A stretch of DNA of 64,000 nucleotides, taken from assembly GCA_963720725.1 (NCBI GenBank), contig CAVRGN010000003.1, positions 1,364,001-1,428,000 on the forward strand, written 5' to 3'. A program made the position numbers and the translations under genes. Every line of letters starts with the position of its first letter. Position 1 is the first letter of the stretch. This document shows, piece after piece, positions 33,713-43,953 of this stretch. The notes under the pieces are model-generated. The model was not told where the DNA came from, made no database searches, and was given only the letters and a program-made list of their open reading frames with translations. This stretch comes from Benzoatithermus sp963720725. Lineage in GTDB: Bacteria > Pseudomonadota > Alphaproteobacteria > Geminicoccales > Geminicoccaceae.

Positions 33713-35134
33713 TCAATCGTCGAGGCGCACCGTGTCCTCGTCGCCCAACGCCTCGCCATAGCCGATCTCGATCAGCTTGAGCGGTGTGTCGCCGGGGTTG
33801 CTCAACTGGTGATGCAGGCCGCGCGGGATGGTGATGCTCTGCCCGGCGGCCAGGCGAAGTTCCTCGCCGTCGTGCCGCACCATGGCCTCGCCTTCGACCA
33901 CGACCCAGGTTTCATCGCGGCCGGTATGGTATTGCAGAGTCAGCCGGCCATGCGGGTCGACGACGACCTCCTTGACCTTGTAGCCGGGCGCCTGCTGCAG
34001 GACGGTGAAGCGGCCCCACGGCCGCACCTCGCGCGCATGGACCACGGCCTCGCGCCGGTCGGCCTTGACCAGCGTGTCGACCACCCCGCGCACGGCCTCG
34101 CTGTTCTCCCGGTCGACCACGAGCAGCGCGTCGGCCGTTTCGATCACGGCGAGCCCGCTGACGCCGGCCAGGGCAACGAGCCGCTTGTCCGAGCGGATCA
34201 GGTTATCCCGAGCCTGCACGGCGATGGTGTCGCCCTGCCGCGCATTGCCTTCGGGGTCCTTCTCCATCAGCTCCCAGATCGCGTGCCAGGATCCCACGTC
34301 CGACCATTGCGGATCGGCAGGCACGACGGCGACATGGCTGGACCGCTCCATCACCGCCTTGTCGATCGGCTGCGACCGGATGGCACCGTAGGTCGCGGCA
34401 TCGATCGGACCGCCGGCTTGCGGCCGAGCGGCGCGGGTCGCGGCCAGGATGTCGGGTGCCCAGCGATCGAGTTCGTCGAGCATCCTGCGGGCCTGGAACA
34501 CGAACATGCCGCTGTTCCAGAGCTGGTCGCCGGCGGCTAGCAAGGCCTCGGCGGTCTCTCGATCAGGCTTCTCGATGAAGCGCTCCACCCGGCAGACCGA
34601 GCCGAGATCCGGCAGGCTTTCGGCGGGTGCGATCCAGCCGAAGCCGGTTTCCGGCCGTGTGGGCGTGATGCCGAAGGTGACGAGCCAGCCCTCCGCCGCT
34701 GCGGCCACCGCTGCGGCCAGTGACGCGTAGAGAGCGTCGCGATCGCGCATCAGGTGATCGGACGGGCAGATCCAGAGGATGGTTTCCGGGCCGAACGCCG
34801 CTTCGGCATGGAGTGCGGCCAGCGCCACCGCGGCCGCGGTGTTGCGGGCGGCGGGCTCCAGGAGAAGATGGTCCAGCAGGCGGCGGTCGATCGCCTGGTA
34901 CTGGCGGCGGATCAGCACCGCCTGTCCAGCCGCCGCTACCGTGATCACCCGCTCCGCCGGCGCAACGCCGAGCGCCCGCCGCACGGTGGTCTGCAGCAGC
35001 AACTCCTCGCCGAACAGCTCGACCAGATGCTTGGGAAAGGCGGCGCGGCTGACCGGCCACAGCCTGGTGCCGGATCCTCCGGCCAGGATGGTGGGAGCCA
35101 GCAAGGAAAAGTCGACCTTCGGCATGGGCAGCAA
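33713..35134 (-). CDS. Mannose-1-phosphate guanylyltransferase / mannose-6-phosphate isomerase
   Basis: 473 residues, the size of bifunctional AlgA/ManC/XanB enzymes. The N-terminal nucleotidyltransferase has the signature TILAGGSGTRLWPVSRAAFPKHLVEL, WICPSDHLM, FGWIAPAE, FIEKPD, NSGMFVFQ and VPADPQWSDVGSWHAIWEL. The C-terminal cupin (about 365-465; LQYHTGRDETWVVVEGEA, IPRGLHHQLSNPG) is the isomerase. Together they make GDP-mannose from fructose-6-phosphate via mannose-6- and mannose-1-phosphate for exopolysaccharide or glycans. The start may be ATG 35134 or 35125. No polysaccharide genes are adjacent. Confidence 0.94.
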   Translation of the reverse strand: MLPMPKVDFSLLAPTILAGGSGTRLWPVSRAAFPKHLVELFGEELLLQTTVRRALGVAPAERVITVAAAGQAVLIRRQYQAIDRRLLDHLLLEPAARNTAAAVALAALHAEAAFGPETILWICPSDHLMRDRDALYASLAAAVAAAAEGWLVTFGITPTRPETGFGWIAPAESLPDLGSVCRVERFIEKPDRETAEALLAAGDQLWNSGMFVFQARRMLDELDRWAPDILAATRAARPQAGGPIDAATYGAIRSQPIDKAVMERSSHVAVVPADPQWSDVGSWHAIWELMEKDPEGNARQGDTIAVQARDNLIRSDKRLVALAGVSGLAVIETADALLVVDRENSEAVRGVVDTLVKADRREAVVHAREVRPWGRFTVLQQAPGYKVKEVVVDPHGRLTLQYHTGRDETWVVVEGEAMVRHDGEELRLAAGQSITIPRGLHHQLSNPGDTPLKLIEIGYGEALGDEDTVRLDD

Positions 35135-35310
35135 TGTCCGCAGATGTCGGGGGTCGCCCCCGCAGGCAGGGCGATCCCGGCTGGCGCCAGCGGCCGGTCC
35201 AGGCCGAAGTGCGCAATCGGGAGTGAACCGCAGTTAGCCGCAACTGACCTTGACGACGCAATGGCCCCGCGTCATCGCTCGCGCTCCGGTACGGCGGGGA
35301 GGGCTAGACG

Positions 35311-36966
<1,656 letters not shown>

Positions 36967-36982
36967 CGGGCTGGGCGAGGGC

Positions 36983-37624
36983 ATGGACGAGACGTTCGCG
37001 GTCAAGTTCTTCGGCGCGGTGTTCGCGATCATGAACCCGTTCGTCGGTCTGCCGCTGTTCTTGAGCCTGACCGAAGGGGCCGGCGCGGCGGAGCAGCGCA
37101 AGATCGCGCTGCAGGTCGCGTTCTACGTCGCCCTCGTCGGCCTGGTCGCCGCGTTCGCCGGCGCCGAGATCCTCAAGCTCTTCGGCATCAGCGTCCACGA
37201 CCTCCAGGTCGCGGGCGGGCTGGTGGTGTTGGCCATGGCGTTCAGCATGCTGCACGGCAACGACAGCAGCATCCATCACGGCACGGAACACGAGCAATCG
37301 GTCGCATTCGGAAGCGAATCGATCGCGTTCTACCCGCTTGCCTTCCCGCTGATGATGGGGCCCGGCACGCTCACCACCATGATTCTGTTCGCCGGGCAGG
37401 TGAACGGCGTCGCGGGCTGGATCAGCTATTTCACGGCCTTCGGGCTGGTGGTGCTGTCGGTGGCCGTGGTCTTCGCCCTAGGCAGCAGCCTCGGCAGCCG
37501 CCTGTCGAACGGCGCCCGGGTGGTCATGAGCCGGGTCATGGGCCTGATCCTCGCCGCCATCGCCGTCCAGATGATCTTCGACGGTGCCAAGGCCCTGCTG
37601 CCGGGGCTGGCCGGCCCGGCGTGA
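36983..37624 (+). CDS. MarC family inner-membrane protein
   Basis: 213 residues with six predicted membrane helices. Diagnostic segments are FFGAVFAIMNPFVGLPLFLSLT at the N-terminus, the central FYPLAFPLMMGPGTLTTMILFAGQ and the C-terminal SRVMGLILAAIAVQMIFDGAKALLP. The family is widespread and its function is unresolved; the historic link with multiple antibiotic resistance is not supported. A His-rich loop (HGNDSSIHHGTEHEQS) separates the two halves. Confidence 0.92.
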   Translation: MDETFAVKFFGAVFAIMNPFVGLPLFLSLTEGAGAAEQRKIALQVAFYVALVGLVAAFAGAEILKLFGISVHDLQVAGGLVVLAMAFSMLHGNDSSIHHGTEHEQSVAFGSESIAFYPLAFPLMMGPGTLTTMILFAGQVNGVAGWISYFTAFGLVVLSVAVVFALGSSLGSRLSNGARVVMSRVMGLILAAIAVQMIFDGAKALLPGLAGPA

Positions 37625-37631
37625 GGTCGGG

Positions 37632-37871
37632 CTAGCCGTTCCGTCCCCGTCCGGTCTTCGCCTGCAGCTCGTCGATCCGCCGGCTCGCTTCGGCCTTGGT
37701 GAGGTCCGGAGCGAACTCCTCCCCGGCCTCCTCGCTCAGCGTCTTGAGATAGGAGGCTTGCGCGCCGGTCATCGGCTCGTCGCCGGTGGTCCAGTCCTCG
37801 ACCGGCTTCTCGGCGTTGGAGCCGGGCTCTGGGTTGACCTTGGGATTGGGGGCATCGCCGGTCACGTTCAT
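37632..37871 (-). CDS. DUF3072 small protein
   Basis: 79 residues from the ATG at 37871. The core (MTGAQASYLKTLSEEAGEEFAPDLTKAEASRRIDELQAKTGRG) is the DUF3072 signature found in small proteins of soil and plant-associated bacteria; it resembles a SAP/HeH-type helix-extended fold. The N-terminal third is polar and likely disordered. It lies between marC (convergent) and the periplasmic binding protein gene. Confidence 0.88.
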   Translation of the reverse strand: MNVTGDAPNPKVNPEPGSNAEKPVEDWTTGDEPMTGAQASYLKTLSEEAGEEFAPDLTKAEASRRIDELQAKTGRGRNG

Positions 37872-37926
37872 CTCTCCGCTGTGGCGTTCGATGAATGTTC
37901 TTGAAGGCGGCCGGTTCCCTCGGCCG

Positions 37927-38901
37927 CTAGGGCAGGCCCGCCTCGTCGGCTGGAGCGTGGCTCCAGGCGTCCATTGGCGCACGGGTGAGGCTGGTCTGCG
38001 GCGATGCGGCCAGCAGCAAGTCCACCGTGCGCGCGAACGCCTCCGGGTCGAGCCGGACCGGTGCGCCTTCGGCCAAGCGGTTCACCTCGTGCATGCGGCG
38101 GACTTGCGGCTTCTCGCTCAAGGTCTTGCCCGCATCGTATTCCTGGACGATGCGCACGGCTTCGACCGGGTTGGCGCGCGCCCAGTCCCAGCCGCGCTGA
38201 GTGGCGTAGAGGAAGGCGGCGAAGCTCCGGACCATGTCGGGATCGTTCAGGAGCTCCTCGCGGACCCAGATGCCGTCCTCGAGCGGGGCCGGCCCGAATC
38301 GCTCGGCCGTGATCACCGCCAGCAGATCGGGCGTCACCCCGGCATCCGCCAGCTGTGCCTCCTCGTCGTAGCTCATCGCCGAGATGCAATCGACCAGGCG
38401 CTCCTGCAACAGGGTCGCGTCGTGCTCCTGCGGCACGATGGTGGCGTCGCCCGGCTTCACGCCAAGGGCGGCGAGCCAAGCCAGGACCATGCCACGATTG
38501 TCGTCGGTCCAGACGCCGATCTTGCGGCCCTGGAGGTCCTCGGGGGTGCGGATACCGCTGTCCGCCCAGCACAGCAGGCGCAGGGCGCTGCCGGCGAATA
38601 CCTGGGCGATATTGACCAGCGGCAGGCCCCGCTCTCGGGCGGCGAGCGCCGCCGGCATGCGCTCGACGACGACGTTGGCGAGGCCCTCGGCGAGTTGCTG
38701 CGCGGGCTCGAGATCGGGATCGCCCGGCAGCAGCGAGACGCCAATCTCGGCCTCGTCGTAGAAGCCCTGGAATTCGGCGACAAAGTAACCGGCCACCGCC
38801 GCGTGCAGCGGCAGGTTCAGCTGCACGATCAGGGGCAGGTGATGGCCGTGGGCGGGGGTGGCGGCGGCCAGGACCGCCGCCACGAGGAGATGCCGGCGCA
38901 T
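37927..38901 (-). CDS. THI5/NMT1-like ABC transporter binding protein (second of a tandem pair)
   Basis: 324 residues with an N-terminal signal peptide (RRHLLVAAVLAAATPAHG). The SsuA/THI5-like fold is shown by QLNLPLHAAVAGYFVAEFQGFYDEAEIGVSLLPGDPD, IRTPEDLQGRKIGVW, DCISAMSYDEEAQL and the C-terminal VRRMHEVNRL. It is a clear paralogue of the neighbouring 38917-39903 product, sharing order and spacing of all these segments, but has diverged widely. It would bind a small ring or amine substrate for a NitT/TauT-type importer. No permease is adjacent; the likely one starts at 43919. Confidence 0.85.
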   Translation of the reverse strand: MRRHLLVAAVLAAATPAHGHHLPLIVQLNLPLHAAVAGYFVAEFQGFYDEAEIGVSLLPGDPDLEPAQQLAEGLANVVVERMPAALAARERGLPLVNIAQVFAGSALRLLCWADSGIRTPEDLQGRKIGVWTDDNRGMVLAWLAALGVKPGDATIVPQEHDATLLQERLVDCISAMSYDEEAQLADAGVTPDLLAVITAERFGPAPLEDGIWVREELLNDPDMVRSFAAFLYATQRGWDWARANPVEAVRIVQEYDAGKTLSEKPQVRRMHEVNRLAEGAPVRLDPEAFARTVDLLLAASPQTSLTRAPMDAWSHAPADEAGLP

Positions 38902-38916
38902 CCGTATGCGCAGACG

Positions 38917-39903
38917 CTAGAGCTTGGCCGCGTCGGTGACCGCGTGGCTCCAGGCGCCCTCGGGTGCCTTGGTGATCACCGGATCCGACCCGCCCGAGAG
39001 GAGGGTCTCCACGGTCCGCTGGTAATCGGCGGGATCGAGCACGCCGTTCGTACCCTCGGTGAGCTTGTTGATCTCGCCCATCATCCGGACCTGGTGCTTC
39101 TCGGTCTGGGCACCGGTGGTGTCGTTCTCGAGCACGATCGCGGCGGCCTCCTCGGGGTTCTCGCGCGACCAGGCCCAGCCCTTCTGCGAGGCGGCGACGA
39201 AGCGGGCCATCTTGTCGACGAAGGCCGGGTCCTGGAGTTCCAATTCCATCACGTAGAGCCCGTCCTCGAGCGTGGCCACGCCCTGGTCCTCGTACTTGAA
39301 GACCACGAGGTCCTCCGGCTTGATGCCGGCGTCGATCACCTGCCAATATTCGTTGTAGGTCATGGTCGAGATGCAGTCGGCCTGCTTCTGCAGGAGCGGG
39401 TCGACGTTGAAGCCCTGCTTGAGGACCTTCACGCCTTCGGCCGAGCCGTCGGTCGGGATGCCCAGCTTGGCCATCCAGGCCAGGAACGGGTACTCGTTGC
39501 CGTAGAACCAGACCCCCAGCGTCTTGCCGCGGAAGTCCTCGGGGCTCGTGATGCCGGTATCCTTGCGGCAGGTCAGCATCATGCCCGAGCGCTTGAAGGG
39601 CTGGGCGACGTTGACGAGCGGCACGCCCTTCTCGCGGCTGGCCAGGGCCGACGGCATCCAGTCGACGATCACGTCCGCTCCGCCGCCCGCGATCACCTGC
39701 GGCGGGGCGATGTCGGGCCCGCCGGGATTGATCGTGACGTCGAGCCCGGCCTCCTCGTAGTAGCCCTTGTCCTTGGCGACGTAATAGCCGGCGAACTGCG
39801 CCTGGGTGACCCACTTCAGCTGCAGGGTCAGCGGGTCCGCCGCCTGGGCGGAGCCGATGCCGAATGCGAGAATCCCCGCGGCGAGCAGTACCTTGGTCAC
39901 CAT
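38917..39903 (-). CDS. THI5/NMT1-like ABC transporter binding protein (first of a tandem pair)
   Basis: 328 residues. Signal peptide VTKVLLAAGILAFGIGSAQAA, mature part starting DPLTLQLKWVTQAQFAGYYVAKDKGYYEEAGLDVTINPGGPDIAP, which is the strongly conserved opening of HMP/riboflavin/amine-type THI5-like binding proteins. Later conserved pieces are ITSPEDFRGKTLGVWFYGNEYPFLAWM, STMTYNEYWQV, AIVLENDTTGAQTEKHQVRMMGEINKL. It sits 15 bases upstream of its paralogue, same strand, so the two are co-expressed. No thiamin-type riboswitch was seen in the 173 bases upstream, which argues against simple thiamin-precursor uptake. Confidence 0.9.
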   Translation of the reverse strand: MVTKVLLAAGILAFGIGSAQAADPLTLQLKWVTQAQFAGYYVAKDKGYYEEAGLDVTINPGGPDIAPPQVIAGGGADVIVDWMPSALASREKGVPLVNVAQPFKRSGMMLTCRKDTGITSPEDFRGKTLGVWFYGNEYPFLAWMAKLGIPTDGSAEGVKVLKQGFNVDPLLQKQADCISTMTYNEYWQVIDAGIKPEDLVVFKYEDQGVATLEDGLYVMELELQDPAFVDKMARFVAASQKGWAWSRENPEEAAAIVLENDTTGAQTEKHQVRMMGEINKLTEGTNGVLDPADYQRTVETLLSGGSDPVITKAPEGAWSHAVTDAAKL

Positions 39904-40042
39904 TCTCGGCCCTCCTTCGGTCTCTTCGCGACGAAAGCCCGGCGGCCGAGCCCGACCGCCGCCGCTTCCTGGTTGGAACCTATGCGGCCAGATTGGCGGG
40001 CCGCGGTTCCGATCGCAAGGTGATCGTGGCCGCGCACCGCCG

Positions 40043-40069
40043 GGAGGGCCGGGGCGAGCTCGGCCCTCC
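40043..40069 (-). terminator. Hairpin after the sugar-binding protein gene
   Basis: GGAGGGCCG and CGGCCCTCC form a 9-bp perfect stem with a 9-base loop (40052-40060), 7 bases beyond the stop of the reverse-strand gene ending at 40077. Likely terminator of the ribose-type transporter operon; no T-run. Confidence 0.5.
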
Positions 40070-40076
40070 TCCGCGC

Positions 40077-40994
40077 CTACTGGAAGCTCGCCATGTTCTG
40101 CTTGGTGACCAGGGCGGCGCCCGAATCGATCAGGGATTCGACCTTCTCGCCTCGAATGCTCTTCACAAGCGCGTCCACGCCAAGCCCGGCCATCTTGGCG
40201 GGGAACTGCGCCACGGTCGCATCCTCGAGCCCGGCGTCCAGAGCCTCCGCCTCGCCGCAGCAGAAGTCGAACCCGACCAGCACGATAGCATCATCCGCGA
40301 TCCCGGCATTCTTGACCGCCGTCGCTGCGCCGGCCGCCGGTGGGCCGCACGCGGCGTAGATGGCTTTGAGGTCCGGATTGGCCGTCAGCAGATCCTGGGC
40401 GACGTTGATCCCCAGCTCTTCGGTACAGTTCGTGGCGCCACGGCCGACGATCTCGACGTCGACGCCTTGCAGGCCGTCGAGCATTCCGTTGACCCGGTCG
40501 TCCAGCGAGGGCACGCCGGGCACGCCTTCGAGGATACCTATGGTGTCGCCGTCCTTCAGCACCGACTTCAGGTACTCGCCGGCGATCTTGCCGGCGTTGT
40601 AGTTGTCCGTCGTGGCCAACGATGTCCGGCCCTGCCATTCGGGGATGTTGTTGTCCATCAGGACGACCTTGACGCCCGCGGCAATCGCCTTGTCCAGCGC
40701 TGGGGCGACGGTCGGATCGACCGGGGTCACGGCGATGCCCTGCACGCCCTTGGTGACCATCAACTCGATGAGCGCTATCTGGCCCTCGATGTCCGTGGCC
40801 GACGTCCCCTGGCCGAAGATGATCTCGACGCCGGGATGGGCGGCTGCGTACTCCTTGGCCGCATCCTCCATGGTCGCGAAAAAGGGTACCGGGAACTTGG
40901 TGATGAACCCGATCTTGACGTTGTCGTCGGCCGAGGCCGGCCCGGCGGTGGCCAGCGCAAGTGCCAGCCCTCCCAGCATCGTTCGCACCTTCAT
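40077..40994 (-). CDS. Ribose-type sugar ABC transporter binding protein
   Basis: 305 residues, periplasmic-binding-protein type 1 (LacI-like) fold. Signal peptide MLGGLALALATAGPASA. VKIGFITKFPVPFFATMEDAAKEYAAAHPGVEIIFG and GVQGIAVTPVDPTVAPALDKAIAAGVKVVLMDN are typical of RbsB-type proteins, followed by TDNYNAGKIAGEYL and a second lobe ending AQFPAKMAGLGVDALVKSIRGEKV. Unusual are the extra cysteines (TNCTEE, AACGPP, GFDFCCGE). It forms an operon with the upstream ATPase and permease; the ligand (a pentose, polyol or similar) is unknown. Confidence 0.92.
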   Translation of the reverse strand: MKVRTMLGGLALALATAGPASADDNVKIGFITKFPVPFFATMEDAAKEYAAAHPGVEIIFGQGTSATDIEGQIALIELMVTKGVQGIAVTPVDPTVAPALDKAIAAGVKVVLMDNNIPEWQGRTSLATTDNYNAGKIAGEYLKSVLKDGDTIGILEGVPGVPSLDDRVNGMLDGLQGVDVEIVGRGATNCTEELGINVAQDLLTANPDLKAIYAACGPPAAGAATAVKNAGIADDAIVLVGFDFCCGEAEALDAGLEDATVAQFPAKMAGLGVDALVKSIRGEKVESLIDSGAALVTKQNMASFQ

Positions 40995-41070
40995 CCTTCA
41001 CCTCCCTGTCCGGACCGCTTCGCCCTGAAGCGATCCACATCCTCGTCGTCCGGATGGACGGCGAATTGGG

Positions 41071-41835
41071 CTAGACGTCGGCTCCGACGATCATGGCGAC
41101 CAATTGCTGCTCATTGGCGCGACTAGGTTCCAGCTCTCCGACCTTGCGCCCCTGACGGAGCACGACGGCGCGGTCGGCCAGCTCGACCACATGTTCCAGA
41201 TTGTGCGTGATGAGGATGATGGCGTTGCCTTCGGCCCGCAGTTGCGCAACCAGGTCGAGGACCTTGCGCGCCTCGCGTAATCCCAGGGCAGCGGTGGGCT
41301 CGTCTAGGATCACCACCTTGCGCGCGAACACACTGGCTCGGGCCACCGCGATCGCCTGGCGTTGGCCGCCCGACATCAGCGCCACCGGCGCGTCGAGCCT
41401 GGGCAGGCGAACCTTGAGTCGGGCCAAAACCTCTGCCGCCTCCCGGTCCATGGCGCCACCGTCGAGAAACCGAAGCGCTTGAGGCAGCCAGGAAGGGAAT
41501 GCGAGTTCGCGACCGCAATAGAAGTTCTGCGCCGGCGTCAGATTGTCGAACAGCGCCAGGTCCTGGTAGACGGTCTCGATGCCGGCACGCCGCGCAGCGG
41601 CTGGTGAGAGGAGGGTGACGGCCTCGCCGTCGAGAAGGACCTCGCCCTCGTCGAGCGGGTGGACGCCGCTGATGCACTTGACCAGCGTCGACTTGCCGGC
41701 GCCATTGTCGCCGAGCAGGGCCAGCACCTCGCCGCGATACGCCCGGATGCTGACATCCTTCAGGGCATGCACCGCACCGAAGCGCTTCTGCGCGTGACGC
41801 ACGGCCAGGGCCGGGGTGTCCGCGGTCCGGCTCAC
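41071..41835 (-). CDS. Ribose-type sugar ABC transporter ATPase (single domain)
   Basis: 254 residues from a GTG at 41835 overlapping the permease stop (GTGA). One nucleotide-binding domain: Walker A GDNGAGKSTL, signature LMSGGQRQAIAVARA, Walker B KVVILDEPTAALG and the switch His in ILITHNLEH. Most carbohydrate uptake transporter-2 ATPases such as RbsA have two fused domains; this is the short single-domain form, as in frcA-like systems, and would act as a homodimer. Second gene of the permease-ATPase-binding protein operon. Confidence 0.93.
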   Translation of the reverse strand: MSRTADTPALAVRHAQKRFGAVHALKDVSIRAYRGEVLALLGDNGAGKSTLVKCISGVHPLDEGEVLLDGEAVTLLSPAAARRAGIETVYQDLALFDNLTPAQNFYCGRELAFPSWLPQALRFLDGGAMDREAAEVLARLKVRLPRLDAPVALMSGGQRQAIAVARASVFARKVVILDEPTAALGLREARKVLDLVAQLRAEGNAIILITHNLEHVVELADRAVVLRQGRKVGELEPSRANEQQLVAMIVGADV

Positions 41836-42876
41836 CTGGCCTCCGCAGCCTGCGAGGCACGCGCCCGTGCCTCTAAGTGATTGCGCAGCACGTCGGCTTC
41901 CACCGCCACCACGATGACGAGGCCGATGGCGATCATCTGGAAGAAGACGTCGACGCCGAGCAGGTTGAGCGCGTTGCGGATCACGCCGATCATCAGCGCC
42001 CCGACGAGCGCGTGCCCGATATGGCCTCGCCCGCCCAGGAAGCTGGCGCCGCCAATGATCACGGCGGCGATCGTATCCAGCTCGAGCAAGTTGCCGTAGA
42101 TCGGGGAGCTCGCCTGGGTTCGGCCGGCGAGCACCACCGCGCCGATGCCGGCACACAGCCCGGAAATGACATAGACCGAGACCAGCACGCCTTTGATCGG
42201 GATGCCCATCTTCAGCGCGGCTTGGGGGTCGCCCCCGACGGCGTAGGTCCAGCGGCCCCAGACCATGAACTTGGCCATCAGGAGCGCCACGGCCGCGACG
42301 GCCAGCACCACAAAGAAGGAGTTCGGCAGGCCAAGCGCCGAGGATCCGCCGAGCGCGGCAATCGCGTCCGGCATCCCGCGCATGGTGGTGTGACCGACCG
42401 ATAGTTCGAGTGCCAGACCCCGACAGATGCTCAAGGTGGCGAGCGTGATGATGAAAGGATGCGGCAGCCGTCCGAACACGTAGACGATGCCGTTGACGGC
42501 ACCCACCGCCGCGCCGGTGAGCATCATAGCCAGGATCACCAGCGGTGCCGAGTTCGACCGCCCGGAACACGAGACCACCGATGACCGTGGCGAGGGCGAG
42601 ATTGGCGCCGACCGAAAGGTCGATGCCTCGGGTCAGGATGACCAGGTGCTGCCCAATCGCGACGATGGCGATCACCGCCGTCTGCGCGACGATATTGCCG
42701 AGATTGCCCGGCTTCAAGAAGTTGGGGGTGAGCAAACTGATCGAAGCGGCGAGCACGATGAGGATCAGCAAGGGGCCGATGCTCAGGAGCCTCAGGCCAA
42801 GCGACACCGGAGAAATCGAGGCGGAAGCCCATCCGGTCCTGGGGCGGCTGGAAGCAATCTCCGCGTGCTCGTTCAT
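41832..42876 (-). CDS. Ribose-type sugar ABC transporter permease, frameshifted
   Basis: From the ATG at 42876 the N-terminal part (LLSIGPLLILIVLAASISLLTPNFLKPGNLGNIVAQTAVIAIVAIGQHLVILTRGIDLSVGANLALATVIGGLVF) is a clear RbsC/FrcB-type permease. At about 42560 the homology moves to the next frame, which continues with ILAMMLTGAAVGAVNGIVYVFGRLPHPFIITLATLSICRGLAL and GGDPQAALKMGIPIKGVLVSVYVISGL to the normal end. A single extra base near 42560 explains it; the corrected protein is about 347 residues with 8-10 membrane helices. The remaining operon is intact. Confidence 0.9.
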
Positions 42877-42906
42877 GACGAACGCCCCGGCCGCGTACCT
42901 CACGGC

Positions 42907-42978
42907 TTGTATGTACCTTATTGAGAAAAAACCAACGCTCAAATCTGGTCAAACTGTTTTTTATCGTTTAGCATACAA
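42907..42978. promoter_or_regulatory. AT-rich divergent promoter region with TTGTATG/CATACAA repeat
   Basis: The 123 bases between the permease start (42876) and gntR start (43000) are much richer in A and T than the flanks. TTGTATG at 42907-42913 and CATACAA at 42972-42978 form an inverted repeat 58 bases apart; each resembles half of the TTGTATACAA type sites used by FCD-family GntR proteins. A second repeat, TTGAG (42921-42925) and CTCAA (42938-42942), lies inside. Candidate operators for the adjacent regulator. Confidence 0.45.
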
Positions 42979-42999
42979 ATCCGAGCGGAGTTGGTTCGG

Positions 43000-43953
43000 A
43001 TGAAGACGGACGTCGTGTTCAAGCGCGCCTTCAACGACGCTCTGGATCTGGTTTCTGCTCTCAAGGACGGAGACCCGCTTCCCTCCGAAAACGCCCTGAG
43101 CGCAAGCCTGGGAGTCAGCCGGACGACGGTGCGGAAGGTGCTCGCACGTCTTGCTTCAGACGGACTCGTGACCGGAAGCGGCCGTCAACGACTGGTTCGT
43201 CCGGAATTGGACAGAGCGCAGCGATTCCCGACCGGAGAAACGGTCTCCATGGCGGCGCAGGTGGAGAAGCGCTTCCTGGATTGGATGTCGCGGGACGACC
43301 CGGCGCCGGGGACGATAATCAGCGAATTGGAACTGGCCCGCAATTTCGGGGTGGCGACCAGCGGTGTTCGAGAGTTCCTGATTCGCTTCCAGCGTTTCGG
43401 GCTCGTCGAAAAGCGCCCCAATGCCGGGTGGGTGTTCAAAGGCTTTACCACCAGCTTCGCCCTCGAGCTGTTCGAGATCCGCGAGATGTTCGAGCTGCGC
43501 TCCGCCAGGGCCTTCGCGGCGCTGCCGGACAACTCGCAGCATTGGCAGCAAATGGAAGTGCTCCGGCAGGAGCATCTCACGCTCCAGAGGGAAATCGACG
43601 CTCGATTTCGCGACTTTTCCGACCTCGACAGTCAATTCCACCGCCTGATCAACTCTGCCGCCCCGAATCGCTTCATCAACGGCTTCTACGACGTCATCAC
43701 CTTGATTTTTCACTACCACTACCAGTGGAACAAGCGCGACGAACGGCAGCGGAATGAAGTCGCGCTCGTCGAGCATCTCGTCTACATCGAGGCGCTGCTC
43801 AGCCAAAATCCTCTCAGGGTCGAACTGGCGTGCCGCGCGCACCTGGCCTCGGCGAAGGATACCTTGCTACGTTCCACCTCAGGAAAGAGTTCGGCTTCGA
43901 CTTCCGGGGCTTCCGCGCTCAAGACTGCCGGAACGACGGGTGCCAGAAGGTGA
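43000..43953 (+). CDS. GntR-family regulator with two winged-helix domains and FCD ligand domain
   Basis: 317 residues from the ATG at 43000 (GGAG at 42987-42990 is well spaced). Residues about 1-70 are a GntR winged helix (DGDPLPSENALSASLGVSRTTVRKVLARLASDGLV). A second, divergent winged helix follows at about 85-150 (PGTIISELELARNFGVATSGVREFLIRFQRFGLVEKRPNAGWVF), then an FCD domain (about 155-295; FELRSARAF, DSQFHRLINSAAPN). Most GntR proteins have only one winged helix. The last 25 residues are a Ser/Ala/Gly tail overlapping the convergent permease gene by 35 bases. It probably controls the divergent ribose-type transporter. Confidence 0.88.
   Translation: MKTDVVFKRAFNDALDLVSALKDGDPLPSENALSASLGVSRTTVRKVLARLASDGLVTGSGRQRLVRPELDRAQRFPTGETVSMAAQVEKRFLDWMSRDDPAPGTIISELELARNFGVATSGVREFLIRFQRFGLVEKRPNAGWVFKGFTTSFALELFEIREMFELRSARAFAALPDNSQHWQQMEVLRQEHLTLQREIDARFRDFSDLDSQFHRLINSAAPNRFINGFYDVITLIFHYHYQWNKRDERQRNEVALVEHLVYIEALLSQNPLRVELACRAHLASAKDTLLRSTSGKSSASTSGASALKTAGTTGARR

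Noticed and set aside
35135..35310. Gap between the guanylyltransferase and acyl-CoA synthetase genes
   Set aside because: It contains short repeats but no gene, clear operator or terminator that I could support.
39904..40076. TPP riboswitch upstream of the THI5-like binding proteins
   Set aside because: Neither CTGAGA nor ACCTGATCTGGATAATGCC-type elements are present on the reverse strand.
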